This document shows positions 40,398 through 50,059 of a stretch of DNA of 64,000 bases, piece by piece; the first letter of the stretch is position 1, and every line of letters begins with the position of its first letter. A program made the translations under genes and the position numbers. Under the pieces are notes generated by a model. That model made no database searches and was not told where the DNA came from. It worked only from the letters and a program-made list of their open reading frames with translations. This DNA comes from Mycolicibacter acidiphilus (lineage in GTDB: Bacteria > Actinomycetota > Actinomycetes > Mycobacteriales > Mycobacteriaceae), in the NCBI RefSeq assembly GCF_018455725.1, contig NZ_JAHCLR010000001.1, positions 244,325 through 308,324 of the forward strand, written 5' to 3'.

Positions 40398-41087
40398 ATG
40401 CGACACAAATCCGTACGACTCCTCGCGCCGCTGCTGGCGGCGCTGACCCTGCTGGTCGGGCTGGCCGGTCCGGCCACCGCCGAGGTGGCCTGGGATCCGA
40501 CACTGCCCGCGACCATCAGCGCCGGCGCACCCGGCGACCCGGTGGCCGTCGCCAACGCGTCGCTGCAGGCCACCGCGAACGCCACCCAGACCACGATGGA
40601 CCTGGGCAAGAAGTTCCTGTCCGGCCTCGGCTTCAACGTCGGCGATTCCGCCGGCAACGTCTCACCCGGGCAACGGGTGCACGGCAAGCAGGCCATCGAG
40701 TACGTCATCCGGCGTGGTGGCTCGCAGCTGGGCGTGCCCTACTCGTGGGGCGGCGGTTCGCTGACCGGCCCCAGCAAGGGTGTCGGCGACGGCGCCGGCA
40801 TCACCGGCTTCGACTGCTCGGGCCTGATGCGCTACGCGTTCGCCGGGGTCGGCGTGCTGATCCCGCGGTTCTCCGGCGATCAGTACAACGCCGGCCGGCA
40901 CATCCCGCCGAGCCAGGCCCGCCGCGGCGACCTGATGTTCTACGGCCCGGGCGGTGGCCAGCACGTCACCATGTACCTCGGCGGCGGGAAGATGCTGGAG
41001 GCCTCCGGCAGCGCCGGCAAGGTCGTCGTCAGCCCGGTGCGGACCTCCGGCATGACGCCGTACCTGACCCGGATCATCGAGTACTGA
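40398..41087 (+). CDS. ripB: Peptidoglycan endopeptidase RipB
   Basis: 229 residues. Signal peptide (LLAPLLAALTLLVGLAGPATA) and then the same module as the C-terminal half of RipA, without the coiled coil: QAIEYVIRRGGSQLGVPYSWGGGS, triad C140, H189, E201 with spacing identical to RipA. It should cut the same peptidoglycan stem-peptide bond. Being ten bases downstream of ripA it shares its transcript; the pair looks like a duplication that kept only the catalytic part in ripB. Confidence 0.95.
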   Translation: MRHKSVRLLAPLLAALTLLVGLAGPATAEVAWDPTLPATISAGAPGDPVAVANASLQATANATQTTMDLGKKFLSGLGFNVGDSAGNVSPGQRVHGKQAIEYVIRRGGSQLGVPYSWGGGSLTGPSKGVGDGAGITGFDCSGLMRYAFAGVGVLIPRFSGDQYNAGRHIPPSQARRGDLMFYGPGGGQHVTMYLGGGKMLEASGSAGKVVVSPVRTSGMTPYLTRIIEY

Positions 41088-41210
41088 TCGGGGCCGTGCG
41101 TCGACGGATATCCCGATGCCTGGAATAGTGAAACGCGGGCACGCCGCTGCCCCTCGGCCACCGGCCGTGCAAGCAGTCGTGTCCGACCGAACTTTGTGGA
41201 GGGTTAGTCG

Positions 41211-42332
41211 ATGACGTCACCGGATGGGACGCCCACGGGCGCCAGCGGTTTCTCCGGGTCCGCGGGGGCCCCGGCCGGCGGCCTGGCCGCCGAGGTGCAG
41301 GCGCTGGAGCGGGCCATCTTCGAGGTCAAGCGCGTCATCGTCGGGCAGGACCAACTGGTCGAGCGCGTCCTGGTCGGCCTGCTGGCCAAGGGCCACGTGC
41401 TGCTGGAAGGTGTGCCCGGCGTCGCCAAGACGCTGACGGTGGAGACCTTCGCGCGGGTGGTCGGCGGCACGTTCGCCCGCATCCAGTTCACCCCGGACCT
41501 GGTTCCCACCGACATCATCGGCACCCGGATCTACCGGCAGGGCCGGGAGGAGTTCGACACCGAACTCGGCCCGGTGATGGTCAACTTCCTGCTCGCCGAC
41601 GAGATCAACCGCGCACCGGCCAAGGTGCAGTCGGCGCTGCTGGAGGTCATGCAGGAACGCAAGGTGTCGATCGGCGGCAAGACGTTCCCGCTGCCCAGCC
41701 CGTTCCTGGTGATGGCCACCCAGAACCCGATCGAGCACGAGGGCGTCTACCCGCTGCCCGAGGCGCAGCGGGACCGCTTCCTGTTCAAGATCAACGTCGA
41801 CTACCCGTCGCCGGAGGAAGAGCGCGAGATCATCTACCGGATGGGGGTGACCCCGCCGGAGCCCAAGGAGATCCTGCAGATCAGCGACCTGGTGCGCCTG
41901 CAGGCGCTGGCCGCCAACAACTTCGTGCACCACGCGCTGGTCGACTACGTGGTCCGGGTGATCACCGCGACCCGCCAGCCCGAGCAGTTCGGCATGCCGG
42001 ACGTGAAGAACTGGCTGTCGTTCGGCGCGTCGCCGCGCGCCTCGCTGGGCATCATCTCGGCTTCCCGGGCGCTGGCCCTGGTGCGCGGCCGCGACTACGT
42101 GATCCCGCAGGACGTCATCGAGGTCATCCCGGACGTGCTGCGGCACCGGCTGGTGCTGTCCTACGACGCGATGGCCGACGAGATCACCTCGGACATCGTC
42201 ATCAACCGGGTGCTGCAGACAGTGGCGCTGCCCCAGGTGAACGCCGTTCCGCAGCAGCCGCAGCCCGTGCCGCCCGGCGCATCGGGTGCGCCTGGAGCGC
42301 CGACCGTCGCGGCCACGGTCAGCGGTCGGTGA
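41211..42332 (+). CDS. moxR1: MoxR-family AAA+ ATPase MoxR1
   Basis: 373 residues from ATG 41211 behind GGAGGG. The AAA+ core is complete: Walker A EGVPGVAKT, Walker B LLADEINRAPAKVQ, sensor ATQNPIEHEGVYPLPEAQRDRF, and sensor 2 FGASPRASLG. MoxR ATPases act as chaperones with von Willebrand A partners, and two such partners (DUF58 and VWA proteins) follow in the same operon. A 35-residue Pro/Gln-rich tail ends the protein. The stop overlaps the next start (GTGA). Confidence 0.95.
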   Translation: MTSPDGTPTGASGFSGSAGAPAGGLAAEVQALERAIFEVKRVIVGQDQLVERVLVGLLAKGHVLLEGVPGVAKTLTVETFARVVGGTFARIQFTPDLVPTDIIGTRIYRQGREEFDTELGPVMVNFLLADEINRAPAKVQSALLEVMQERKVSIGGKTFPLPSPFLVMATQNPIEHEGVYPLPEAQRDRFLFKINVDYPSPEEEREIIYRMGVTPPEPKEILQISDLVRLQALAANNFVHHALVDYVVRVITATRQPEQFGMPDVKNWLSFGASPRASLGIISASRALALVRGRDYVIPQDVIEVIPDVLRHRLVLSYDAMADEITSDIVINRVLQTVALPQVNAVPQQPQPVPPGASGAPGAPTVAATVSGR

Positions 42333-43303
42333 CCGACGCCGCCCCCCGGCCGGAGCCGGGGCCGGCCGAACCCGGTTCGCGGCCGCCGTCGATGTTGCGC
42401 GGCGGGATCCGCGACCCGAAGCTGGCGGCCGCGCTGCGCACCCTGGAGTTGACCGTCAAGCGCAAGCTGGACGGGGTGCTGCACGGCGACCACCTGGGTC
42501 TGATCCCCGGCCCCGGATCGGAGCCGGGGGAGTCGCGGCTGTATCAGCCCGGCGACGACGTGCGCCGGATGGACTGGTCGGTGACGGCCCGCACCACCCA
42601 CCCGCACGTCCGGCAGATGATCGCCGACCGGGAGCTGGAGACCTGGCTGGTGATCGACATGTCGGCCAGCATGGACTTCGGCACCGCCGGCTGCGAGAAA
42701 CGCGACCTGGCGGTCGCGGCGGCGGCGGCGATCATCTACCTCAACAGCGGCGGCGGCAACCGGATCGGCGCACTGGTCGCCAACGGGGAGCGCGTGGTGC
42801 GGGTGCCGGCCCGGTCCGGGCGCAACCACGAGCAGACGCTGCTGCGGACCATCGCCACCACCCCGCGTGCCCCGGTCGGGGTGCGCGGTGACCTGGCCGC
42901 CGCCATCGACGCCCTGCGCCGGCCGGAACGTCGCCGCGGGATGGCGGTGATCATCAGCGACTACCTCGGCCCGATCAACTGGATGCGTCCGCTGCGCGCG
43001 ATCGCCGCCCGCCACGAGGTGCTCGGCGTGGAGGTGCTCGACCCGCGCGACGTGGAACTGCCCGACGTCGGCGACGTGGTGCTGCAGGACACCGAATCCG
43101 GGGTCACCCGCGAGTTCACCATCGACGCGAAACTGCGCGACGACTTCTCCCGGGCCGCGGCCGTCCACCACGGTGACGTGACGCGCGCGCTGCGCAGCTG
43201 CGGCGCGCCGCTGCTGAGCCTGCGCACCGATCGTGACTGGATCGCCGACATCGTCCGATTCGTCGAATCCCGCCGGCGCGGTGCGCTGGCGGGGATTTCG
43301 TGA
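42329..43303 (+). CDS. DUF58 protein, Rv1480 homologue
   Basis: 324 residues from a GTG overlapping the moxR1 stop. The DUF58 signature [24 protein letters not shown] and a VWA-like Asp site ([14 protein letters not shown]) are present. No membrane helix is evident, unlike many DUF58 proteins. It is expected to work with MoxR1 as a substrate adaptor or client. In M. tuberculosis this gene is linked to virulence and cell-shape control through MoxR1; that role is inferred here. Confidence 0.92.
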   Translation: MTDAAPRPEPGPAEPGSRPPSMLRGGIRDPKLAAALRTLELTVKRKLDGVLHGDHLGLIPGPGSEPGESRLYQPGDDVRRMDWSVTARTTHPHVRQMIADRELETWLVIDMSASMDFGTAGCEKRDLAVAAAAAIIYLNSGGGNRIGALVANGERVVRVPARSGRNHEQTLLRTIATTPRAPVGVRGDLAAAIDALRRPERRRGMAVIISDYLGPINWMRPLRAIAARHEVLGVEVLDPRDVELPDVGDVVLQDTESGVTREFTIDAKLRDDFSRAAAVHHGDVTRALRSCGAPLLSLRTDRDWIADIVRFVESRRRGALAGIS

Positions 43304-43334
43304 GCTCGACCCGCACCGAAGAGACAGGTCTGCT

Positions 43335-44342
43335 ATGACGTTGCCGCTACTCGGGCCGATGACGCTGTCGGGCTTCGCCCACCCGTGGTTCTTCCTGTTC
43401 CTGTTCGTGATCATCGGCCTGCTCGGCCTGTACATCTTCATGCAGGTGGCCCGGCAGCGCCGGATCCTGCGGTTCGCCAACATGGAGCTGCTGGAGAGCG
43501 TCGCACCGAAGTCGCCGACGAAGTGGCGGCACCTCTCGGCGGTGCTGCTGCTCAGCTCGCTGGTGCTGTTCACGGTCGCGATGGCCGGGCCCACCCACGA
43601 CGTCCGGATTCCCCGCAACCGCGCGGTGGTGATGCTGGTGATCGACGTCTCCCAGTCGATGCGGGCCACCGACGTCGCGCCGAGCCGCCTGGTCGCCGCG
43701 CAGGAGGCCGGCAAGCAGTTCGCCGACGAGCTGACGCCGGGCATCAACCTGGGTCTGATCGCTTACGCCGGCACCGCAACCGTGCTGGTCTCGCCGACCA
43801 CCAACCGGGAGGCCACCAAGTCGGCGATCGACCGGCTGCAACTGGCGGATCGCACCGCGACCGGGGAGGGGATCTTCACGGCGCTGCAGGCGATCGCCAC
43901 CGTCGGCGCGGTGATCGGCGGCGGCGACACCCCGCCGCCGGCCCGGATCGTGCTCGAATCCGACGGCAAGGAGACGGTGCCGTCGAACCCGGACAACCCC
44001 AAGGGTGCGTTCACCGCGGCACGCACCGCCAAGGACCAGGGCGTGCCGATCTCGACGATCTCGTTCGGCACCCCGTACGGCTACGTGGAGATCAACGAGC
44101 AGCGCCAGCCGGTCCCGGTCGACGACGACTCGCTGAAGAAGATCGCCGACCTGTCCGGTGGCACCGCCTACACCGCATCCACCCTGCAGCAGCTCAAGGA
44201 GGTCTACTCCAGCCTGCAGAACCAGATCGGCTACGAGACGATTCGCGGTGAGGCCAGCACCGGCTGGCTGCGGCTGGGCGCGCTGGTCCTGGCGCTAGCA
44301 GGCTTCGCGGCGCTGCTGCTGAACCGGCGGCTGCCCGCCTAG
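43335..44342 (+). CDS. Membrane-anchored VWA domain protein, Rv1481 homologue
   Basis: 335 residues from ATG 43335. Two N-terminal membrane helices ([35 protein letters not shown]) flank a short cytosolic stretch, then a von Willebrand A domain with a complete metal site: [10 protein letters not shown], the Thr in [11 protein letters not shown], and the Asp in ESDGKE. A C-terminal helix ([16 protein letters not shown]) closes it, giving a BatA-like topology. Last gene of the MoxR1-DUF58-VWA unit; its stop lies 52 bases before fabG1. Confidence 0.92.
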   Translation: MTLPLLGPMTLSGFAHPWFFLFLFVIIGLLGLYIFMQVARQRRILRFANMELLESVAPKSPTKWRHLSAVLLLSSLVLFTVAMAGPTHDVRIPRNRAVVMLVIDVSQSMRATDVAPSRLVAAQEAGKQFADELTPGINLGLIAYAGTATVLVSPTTNREATKSAIDRLQLADRTATGEGIFTALQAIATVGAVIGGGDTPPPARIVLESDGKETVPSNPDNPKGAFTAARTAKDQGVPISTISFGTPYGYVEINEQRQPVPVDDDSLKKIADLSGGTAYTASTLQQLKEVYSSLQNQIGYETIRGEASTGWLRLGALVLALAGFAALLLNRRLPA

Positions 44343-44382
44343 CACGCTGCGTCCGGTGCGCCGGTGAGCTGTCGGGCACTGA

Positions 44383-45138
<756 letters not shown>

Positions 45139-45181
45139 GGATTTCGGCACCCCCGACTCACGGAGCAGAAAAGGACTTTTC

Positions 45182-45991
45182 ATGGCAGGGCTTCTCGAAG
45201 GCAAGCGGATCCTGGTCACCGGGATCATCACCGACTCCTCGATCGCGTTCCACATCGCCAAGGCCGCGCAGGAGGCCGGCGCGCAGTTGGTCTGCACCGG
45301 CTTCGACCGGCTGCGGCTGATCCAGCGGATCATCGATCGGCTGCCGGAACCGGCGCCGCTGCTGGAACTCGACGTACAGAACGACGAGCACCTGGACTCG
45401 CTGGCCGGCCGGATCACCGAGGTGATCGGCGAGGGCAACCAGATCGACGGCGTGGTGCACTCGATCGGCTTCATGCCGCAGACCGGGATGGGCGTCAACC
45501 CGTTCTTCGACGCCCCCTACGAGGACGTCGCCAAGGGCATCCACATCTCGGCGTACTCCTACGCCTCGCTGGCCAAGGCGACGCTGCCGATCATGGCGCC
45601 GGGCGGCTCCATCGTCGGCATGGACTTCGACCCAACGCGGGCGATGCCGGCCTACAACTGGATGACGGTCGCCAAGAGCGCGCTGGAGTCGGTGAACCGG
45701 TTCGTGGCGCGCGAGGCCGGTAAGTCCGGGGTGCGGTCCAATCTCGTTGCGGCCGGGCCGATCCGGACCCTGGCGATGAGCGCGATCGTCGGCGGTGCGC
45801 TCGGCGAGGGAGCCGGTGAGCAGATCCGGCTGTTGGAGGAGGGCTGGGACCAGCGTTCACCGATCGGCTGGGACATGAAGGACCCGACCCCGGTCGCCAA
45901 GACCGTCTGCGCGCTGCTGTCGGACTGGCTGCCGGCCACCACCGGCACGATCGTCTACGCCGACGGCGGGGCGCACACCCAGCTGCTCTAA
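45182..45991 (+). CDS. inhA: Enoyl-ACP reductase InhA
   Basis: 269 residues, the same length as M. tuberculosis InhA and alignable without gaps from memory. It reduces the trans-2-enoyl-ACP of FAS-II with NADH and is the target of isoniazid-NAD and ethionamide-NAD adducts. Key residues S94 (HSIGFMPQ), F149, Y158 and K165 are all in place and S94 is wild type. ATG 45182 follows AAAAGGAC. It lies 43 bases after fabG1 and touches hemH. Confidence 0.98.
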   Translation: MAGLLEGKRILVTGIITDSSIAFHIAKAAQEAGAQLVCTGFDRLRLIQRIIDRLPEPAPLLELDVQNDEHLDSLAGRITEVIGEGNQIDGVVHSIGFMPQTGMGVNPFFDAPYEDVAKGIHISAYSYASLAKATLPIMAPGGSIVGMDFDPTRAMPAYNWMTVAKSALESVNRFVAREAGKSGVRSNLVAAGPIRTLAMSAIVGGALGEGAGEQIRLLEEGWDQRSPIGWDMKDPTPVAKTVCALLSDWLPATTGTIVYADGGAHTQLL

Positions 45992-47029
45992 ATGGATTTC
46001 GACGCGGTCCTGCTGCTGTCCTTCGGCGGACCCGAAGGGCAGGAGCAGGTGCTGCCGTACCTGGCCAACGTCACCCGCGGCCGGGGCATCCCGCCCGAAC
46101 GTCTCGAGGACGTCGCCCACCACTACCGGCACTTCGGCGGCGTGTCGCCGATCAACGCCATCAACCGGGCGCTGATCGAGCAGCTGCGGCTCGAAATGCC
46201 GGAACTACCGGTGTATTTCGGCAACCGCAACTGGGAGCCGTACGTCGAGGACGCCGTCGTGGCGATGACGGCGGACGGGGTGCGCCGGGCGGCGGTGTTC
46301 ACCACCTCCGCGTGGGGCGGATATTCGGGCTGCGAGCAGTACGCCGAGGACATCGCCCGAGCCCGGGCTGTGGCGGGGGAGCAGGCGCCGGAACTGGTGA
46401 AGCTGCGGCACTACTTCGACCACCCGCTGTTCGTGGAGATGTTCGCCGAGGCGATCCGCACCGCCGCCGAAGCCCTGCCCGTCGACCGGCGTGCCGGCGC
46501 CCGGCTGGTGTTCACCGCGCATTCGATACCGGTCGCCGCCGACGAGCAGTACGGGCCGCGGCTGTACAGCCGCCAAGTCGGTTATGCCGCACGGCTTGTC
46601 GCGGCAGCCGCCGGCTACGCCGACTTCGATCAGGTGTGGCAGTCGCGCTCCGGCCCGCCGCAGGTGCCGTGGTTGGAACCCGACGTCGAGGACCATCTCC
46701 ACACTCTGGCGGGCGCCGACGCCCGTGCGGTGATCGTCTGCCCGATCGGCTTCGTCAGCGACAACATCGAGGTGCTGTGGGACCTCGACCATGAGGTGCG
46801 CCTGCAGGCCGAGGCCGCCGGCATCGCCTACGCCCGGGCCGCAACCCCCAACGCCGACCGGCGGTTCGCCGCCCTGGCCCGCGGGCTCATCGACGAGCTG
46901 CGCGACGGGGGGGAACCGGCCCGGCTCAGTGGCGTGGATCCTGTTCCCGGCTGCCGAGCCGGCGTCGACGGGGCCTCGTGCGGGGCTCCGCACTGTGCCG
47001 CGCTGGTCGTCGATTGTCGGGGATGTTGA
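45992..47029 (+). CDS. hemH: Ferrochelatase
   Basis: 345 residues. It inserts iron into the porphyrin in the last step of haem synthesis; in actinobacteria the substrate is coproporphyrin III. Motifs: [47 protein letters not shown] (active His) and [16 protein letters not shown] (active Glu). Three cysteines in the last 40 residues ([19 protein letters not shown]) recall the 2Fe-2S ligands of actinobacterial ferrochelatases. The ATG starts directly after the inhA stop, so it is co-transcribed with inhA. Confidence 0.96.
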   Translation: MDFDAVLLLSFGGPEGQEQVLPYLANVTRGRGIPPERLEDVAHHYRHFGGVSPINAINRALIEQLRLEMPELPVYFGNRNWEPYVEDAVVAMTADGVRRAAVFTTSAWGGYSGCEQYAEDIARARAVAGEQAPELVKLRHYFDHPLFVEMFAEAIRTAAEALPVDRRAGARLVFTAHSIPVAADEQYGPRLYSRQVGYAARLVAAAAGYADFDQVWQSRSGPPQVPWLEPDVEDHLHTLAGADARAVIVCPIGFVSDNIEVLWDLDHEVRLQAEAAGIAYARAATPNADRRFAALARGLIDELRDGGEPARLSGVDPVPGCRAGVDGASCGAPHCAALVVDCRGC

Positions 47030-47076
47030 TCGACAAGTCCGCACCTCGGTGCCAGTCTTAGCCCGGTTCGCGCGAA

Positions 47077-47418
47077 CTACACAGCGGTCTGACGCCGCGA
47101 CTTGACGACGTTGTCGTCCTCATCAAGCAGTGCCACATTGCCATCGCTGCCGGCGCAGATGCCGTCGAAAATCTCGACCGCCCAGGTATTGTGCTCGTCA
47201 TCTGGCAGGTTCGAGTGCAGGGTTACTCCGGCAGGTGACTGATCCGCACTGCTGAACACGCGGATCTTACCGCCATTTGGAAGTACCCAGTGATACCCGT
47301 TGGGCCTGTGCTCATTTCGGGCAAGCGAAGCGCCTGGAAGTTTCGCGAGTCGGCTATCCAGGATGCTGGCGATGTCGCCGGATACGGTGAGCACGTCTGC
47401 ACGCACGCCAATCACCAC
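47077..47418 (-). CDS. Probable immunity protein for the adjacent toxin
   Basis: 113 residues from GTG 47418 or GTG 47415; both overlap the last codons of the toxin gene. I do not recognise a family. The protein is acidic (DDEHNTWAVEIFDG, NVALLDEDDNVVKS), has no signal peptide or membrane helix, and reads as a small alpha/beta protein (NGYHWVLPNGGKIRVFSSAD). Small size, acidity, overlap with a toxin-like gene and AT-richer composition than its neighbours make it a good immunity candidate. It converges on hemH with 47 bases between stops. Confidence 0.65.
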   Translation of the reverse strand: MVIGVRADVLTVSGDIASILDSRLAKLPGASLARNEHRPNGYHWVLPNGGKIRVFSSADQSPAGVTLHSNLPDDEHNTWAVEIFDGICAGSDGNVALLDEDDNVVKSRRQTAV

Positions 47419-48038
47419 TTCCCGTACTCGCTGTCGTAACCATCGCCGATAATCCGAATGTACATCGAATCGCCGCGCGCAAGGACGGCCTGCATCTCTC
47501 GTTCCATGTCAGCTTGGCAGATCCCGGACCGTGTCGCATTCACGAAAACGTAGGGCACGTTTTGCTCATCCCACGTCACGCTGACCCGACCGGCGAAAGC
47601 CGTGGCGCTCGTTCCGATCGATGTCTTGATGTCAGCGAGACGCGCATCAATCGCCAAATCCGGTGTGGTGTCACCGCTTCGAAGAGCCGCGATCGAGGTG
47701 ACGTTGTGGCCTTCGTTCAAGAGCCTGTCGACGACAAGCCATTCATCGGTGTCGAACGGCTTCCCGAACCGCTCGTCTAGTCGTCCGGTGATCCCGCGCG
47801 CGGAACGGTGCTCCTGTAATGCACGGAGTCGCACCATAACCTCCTCGAGTGATCCCTCAGCACTCTTCATCCGGCGTCGCATCGCGTCGTCCAGTTCCCA
47901 TTCCAGCCGGCGCTCGTGCCGATCGGTGGAATAGCCCTTGCCGCCATGCGATGGGGTATTCGGCGGCGGTGATCCGCCGGGACCGCCAGGTTGACCCTGG
48001 CGACGTTCATTACGGGGGTTCGGGTGGCCTGCGCTCAT
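47412..48038 (-). CDS. Short polymorphic-toxin-like protein with PD-(D/E)xK domain (CdiA-CT tRNase type)
   Basis: 208 residues from ATG 48038 (GTG 48071 would add 11). Residues 1-35 are Gly/Pro/Asn-rich; 37-80 form a charged helical stretch (HERRLEWELDDAMRRRMKSA). Residues 97-208 resemble the CdiA C-terminal tRNase domain: DEWLVVDRLLNEGHNVTSIA, then TTPDLAIDARLADIKTS, giving P126-D127...D136-x-K138, the PD-(D/E)xK catalytic pattern, and a final strand MYIRIIGDG. There is no secretion signal, WXG100 or LXG domain, so it looks like a detached toxin tip. The immunity-like gene overlaps its stop. Composition is AT-richer than flanking genes. Activity is inferred. Confidence 0.65.
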   Translation of the reverse strand: MSAGHPNPRNERRQGQPGGPGGSPPPNTPSHGGKGYSTDRHERRLEWELDDAMRRRMKSAEGSLEEVMVRLRALQEHRSARGITGRLDERFGKPFDTDEWLVVDRLLNEGHNVTSIAALRSGDTTPDLAIDARLADIKTSIGTSATAFAGRVSVTWDEQNVPYVFVNATRSGICQADMEREMQAVLARGDSMYIRIIGDGYDSEYGKW

Positions 48039-48150
48039 GGTTGGGCGCGCCGCGGCCGCCGGTGGCCCCACCAGCCACCTGGGCTGGATGGCTCAACGAT
48101 GGCGGCATCGAAGTGTTTCCATACCACCACGACACACCCCCATCGATCCG

Positions 48151-48156
48151 AATATA
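48151..48156 (-). promoter_or_regulatory. Probable -10 element of the toxin/immunity operon
   Basis: On the minus strand TATATT (TANNNT) lies about 75 bases before the toxin GTG at 48071 and 112 before ATG 48038, in an AT-rich gap of about 190 bases between the toxin gene and the CDGP gene. It is part of CGAATATAAGTTCG, an imperfect palindrome (CGAA-N6-TTCG) that could also be an operator. Confidence 0.35.
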
Positions 48157-48262
48157 AGTTCGAATGTCAGTGGGGTGGTCTGACGTAAATGCAGGCTGAT
48201 CAGGTCGATTGTGAATAAAACGCCGATTGGGGACAGCGCGTGGCTATGTCCCGGAGAGGGCT

Positions 48263-48619
48263 TTACTCGATCCACCCGGGCTCGCCGAACGGGATGGTCT
48301 CCGGCCGAACGTCGTAAACGTCCTTGCTGTAGACGTGCCTTGGGACATCGTCGAGGTCGGTGCAGCGCCGGAACGTGGCAGTCGGCACGCACACCCGGTT
48401 CGACCGGCCCCAGAAGATCCGCTGGCGCTCCCAGCTTCCGTCTTCCCGGATGTAGCCGTCGCAGATGGTGCGATACCCGAACTGGTCGATGAGGCTGCCG
48501 GTCGGCGTCGTGTCACAACCCTTCCCGAATTCCGGGTCCGGGACTGCTCCGGCTACCGGCGCCAGCCAAGCCCCCGCCACCATCAGCGGGAGTAGTGCCT
48601 TGATCAAGCCGGACCTCAC
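48263..48619 (-). CDS. Small secreted CDGP-type protein
   Basis: 118 residues from GTG 48619 with GAGAGGA upstream. A signal peptide (LIKALLPLMVAGAWLAPVAGA) is followed by about 90 residues with four cysteines (KGCDTTP, RTICDGYIREDGSWERQR, RVCVPTATFRRCTDLDD). The core TICDGYIREDGSW matches the CDGP motif of a mycobacterial family of small exported proteins, with Pro replaced by Tyr. Function unknown. It lies in the island between hemH and the Rv1486c homologue; whether it belongs with the toxin module or arrived separately is unclear. Confidence 0.78.
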   Translation of the reverse strand: MRSGLIKALLPLMVAGAWLAPVAGAVPDPEFGKGCDTTPTGSLIDQFGYRTICDGYIREDGSWERQRIFWGRSNRVCVPTATFRRCTDLDDVPRHVYSKDVYDVRPETIPFGEPGWIE

Positions 48620-48728
48620 GGTGAATTCCTCTCTTCGGTGCAGTCGGGGTGGCCGCGCGGATCTCCCCCCGTAGAACCACGCGCGCTCGACGTTTAGGCG
48701 GGGCCTCCGACAGCCGCCCCGGACCGGA

Positions 48729-49559
48729 TTACGCCCGTCGCGCCGCCGCCAGGATCGCGTCCACCGCCGCGGCCCGCGCAGTACGCACCACCGCGGCCAG
48801 CGGTGCCAGCACCTCACCGACCCGTTGGGCCTGCGAGGAGGACTGTGCGCCGGTGGCCACCGCCTCGGCGCCGACGGTGACGATCGCGTCGACCAGGGCG
48901 GCGTTCTCCAGCACCCGGACCGCCCGCGCCGGCGCCCGGTCGGGGATCCGGTGATGCCGGGTGGCATCGAGCAGATCCTCGACCAGATCCCTCGGGTCAC
49001 CGGGCCCGCTGTACAGCGACGTGACCGCGCCCATCGTCTCGGCGGCCGAGCGGACCGCCGAGCGCAGCGCGTATTCGGCGGCGCCGAGATCGTGTTGCTC
49101 GATCACCGGCAGCGCGGGCAGTGCGTGCACGGTCCAGGTCATGGTGGGCTGCGGATCGTCATCGATGAACTCCGGGATCAGCCCGACCGCGGTGCCCGGG
49201 CCGGCGAGGATCACCGCCTCGCCGACACTGAGCGCCTCCCGGCTGAACTCGGTGCCCGGCGGCAGCCCGCGCACGTCGCCGGGGACCGGCAGCACCGGGT
49301 GGATCGGACCGGGCGCGGCCCGCAATGTCTGCAGCAGCGCAACCGGCCCGGCATGCCCGGCGCCCGGCCAGGACAACCCGATGCTGCCGGCCGCGACCGC
49401 GTCGTAGGCGGCCACCGACTGCACCGGCGCCCAGGCCGTCAGCGCATCCAGCACATCGTCGGGCGACGCCTGGCCGGCCAGCCACGCGTTGGCCCAGACC
49501 GATAGGGAGACACTCGGGCACCACATACTGTCCGGCAGTGTAATCAGCCCGTGCAGCAC
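48729..49559 (-). CDS. Conserved protein, Rv1486c homologue
   Basis: 276 residues if the GTG at 49559 is used; ATG 49526 ([19 protein letters not shown]) is equally plausible. No known enzyme motif. The protein is Ala-rich, with [19 protein letters not shown] near the start, a beta-rich middle ([23 protein letters not shown]) and a helical C-terminal half ([26 protein letters not shown]). It keeps the position it has in M. tuberculosis, divergent from nfeD across 37 bases. Cytosolic; function unknown. Confidence 0.82.
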   Translation of the reverse strand: MLHGLITLPDSMWCPSVSLSVWANAWLAGQASPDDVLDALTAWAPVQSVAAYDAVAAGSIGLSWPGAGHAGPVALLQTLRAAPGPIHPVLPVPGDVRGLPPGTEFSREALSVGEAVILAGPGTAVGLIPEFIDDDPQPTMTWTVHALPALPVIEQHDLGAAEYALRSAVRSAAETMGAVTSLYSGPGDPRDLVEDLLDATRHHRIPDRAPARAVRVLENAALVDAIVTVGAEAVATGAQSSSQAQRVGEVLAPLAAVVRTARAAAVDAILAAARRA

Positions 49560-49584
49560 GGGCCGGTTCGAGCGGGTGCCGCGC

Positions 49585-49590
49585 TAGGGT
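49585..49590 (+). promoter_or_regulatory. -10 element for a leaderless nfeD transcript
   Basis: TAGGGT (TANNNT) ends six bases before the nfeD ATG at 49597, which puts the expected transcription start on the A of the start codon. No ribosome-binding site precedes the ATG. This fits the leaderless pattern common in mycobacteria. Confidence 0.5.
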
Positions 49591-49596
49591 GAGCGC

Positions 49597-50031
49597 ATGC
49601 CCGCCGCCCTGATCTGGCTGATCGTCGCGCTCGGACTCGCCGGCGCCGAGACGCTCACCGGCGACATGTTCCTCCTGATGCTGTCCGGCGGCGCATTGTC
49701 GGCGGCGGCGACCAGTTGGCTGACCGGGTGGCCGCTCTGGTCGGACGGCGTGGTGTTCCTGGTGGTGTCGGTACTGCTCCTGGTGGGGGTGCGCCCCGCA
49801 CTGCGACGACGGCTGTGGGCGGGAACCGGTGCGGAGACCGGTATTTCGGCGTTGCAGGGCCGCAGCGCACTGGTCCTGGAGCGGGTCGCGCAGCAAGCGG
49901 GGCGGGTGAAACTGGGTGGTGAGGTGTGGACGGCGCGGCCACTCAACGACGACGACGCGTTCGAGGCCGGGGAGCAGGTCATAGTGGTGCACATCGATGG
50001 GGCCACGGCGGTGGTCGACCGACCACTCTGA
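49597..50031 (+). CDS. NfeD-like membrane protein (Rv1487 homologue)
   Basis: 144 residues: three to four N-terminal membrane helices (AALIWLIVALGLAGAETL; LLMLSGGALSAAATSWLTGW; GVVFLVVSVLLLVGVRPAL) and a C-terminal OB-fold (GRSALVLERVAQQAGRVKLGGEVWTARPL...VHIDGATAVVDRPL). NfeD proteins partner SPFH/stomatin proteins in membrane microdomains, and the SPFH gene follows 28 bases on, so they very probably form one complex. Confidence 0.93.
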   Translation: MPAALIWLIVALGLAGAETLTGDMFLLMLSGGALSAAATSWLTGWPLWSDGVVFLVVSVLLLVGVRPALRRRLWAGTGAETGISALQGRSALVLERVAQQAGRVKLGGEVWTARPLNDDDAFEAGEQVIVVHIDGATAVVDRPL

Positions 50032-50059
50032 GTCGGATCATCTGAGGAGGAATGCTGAC

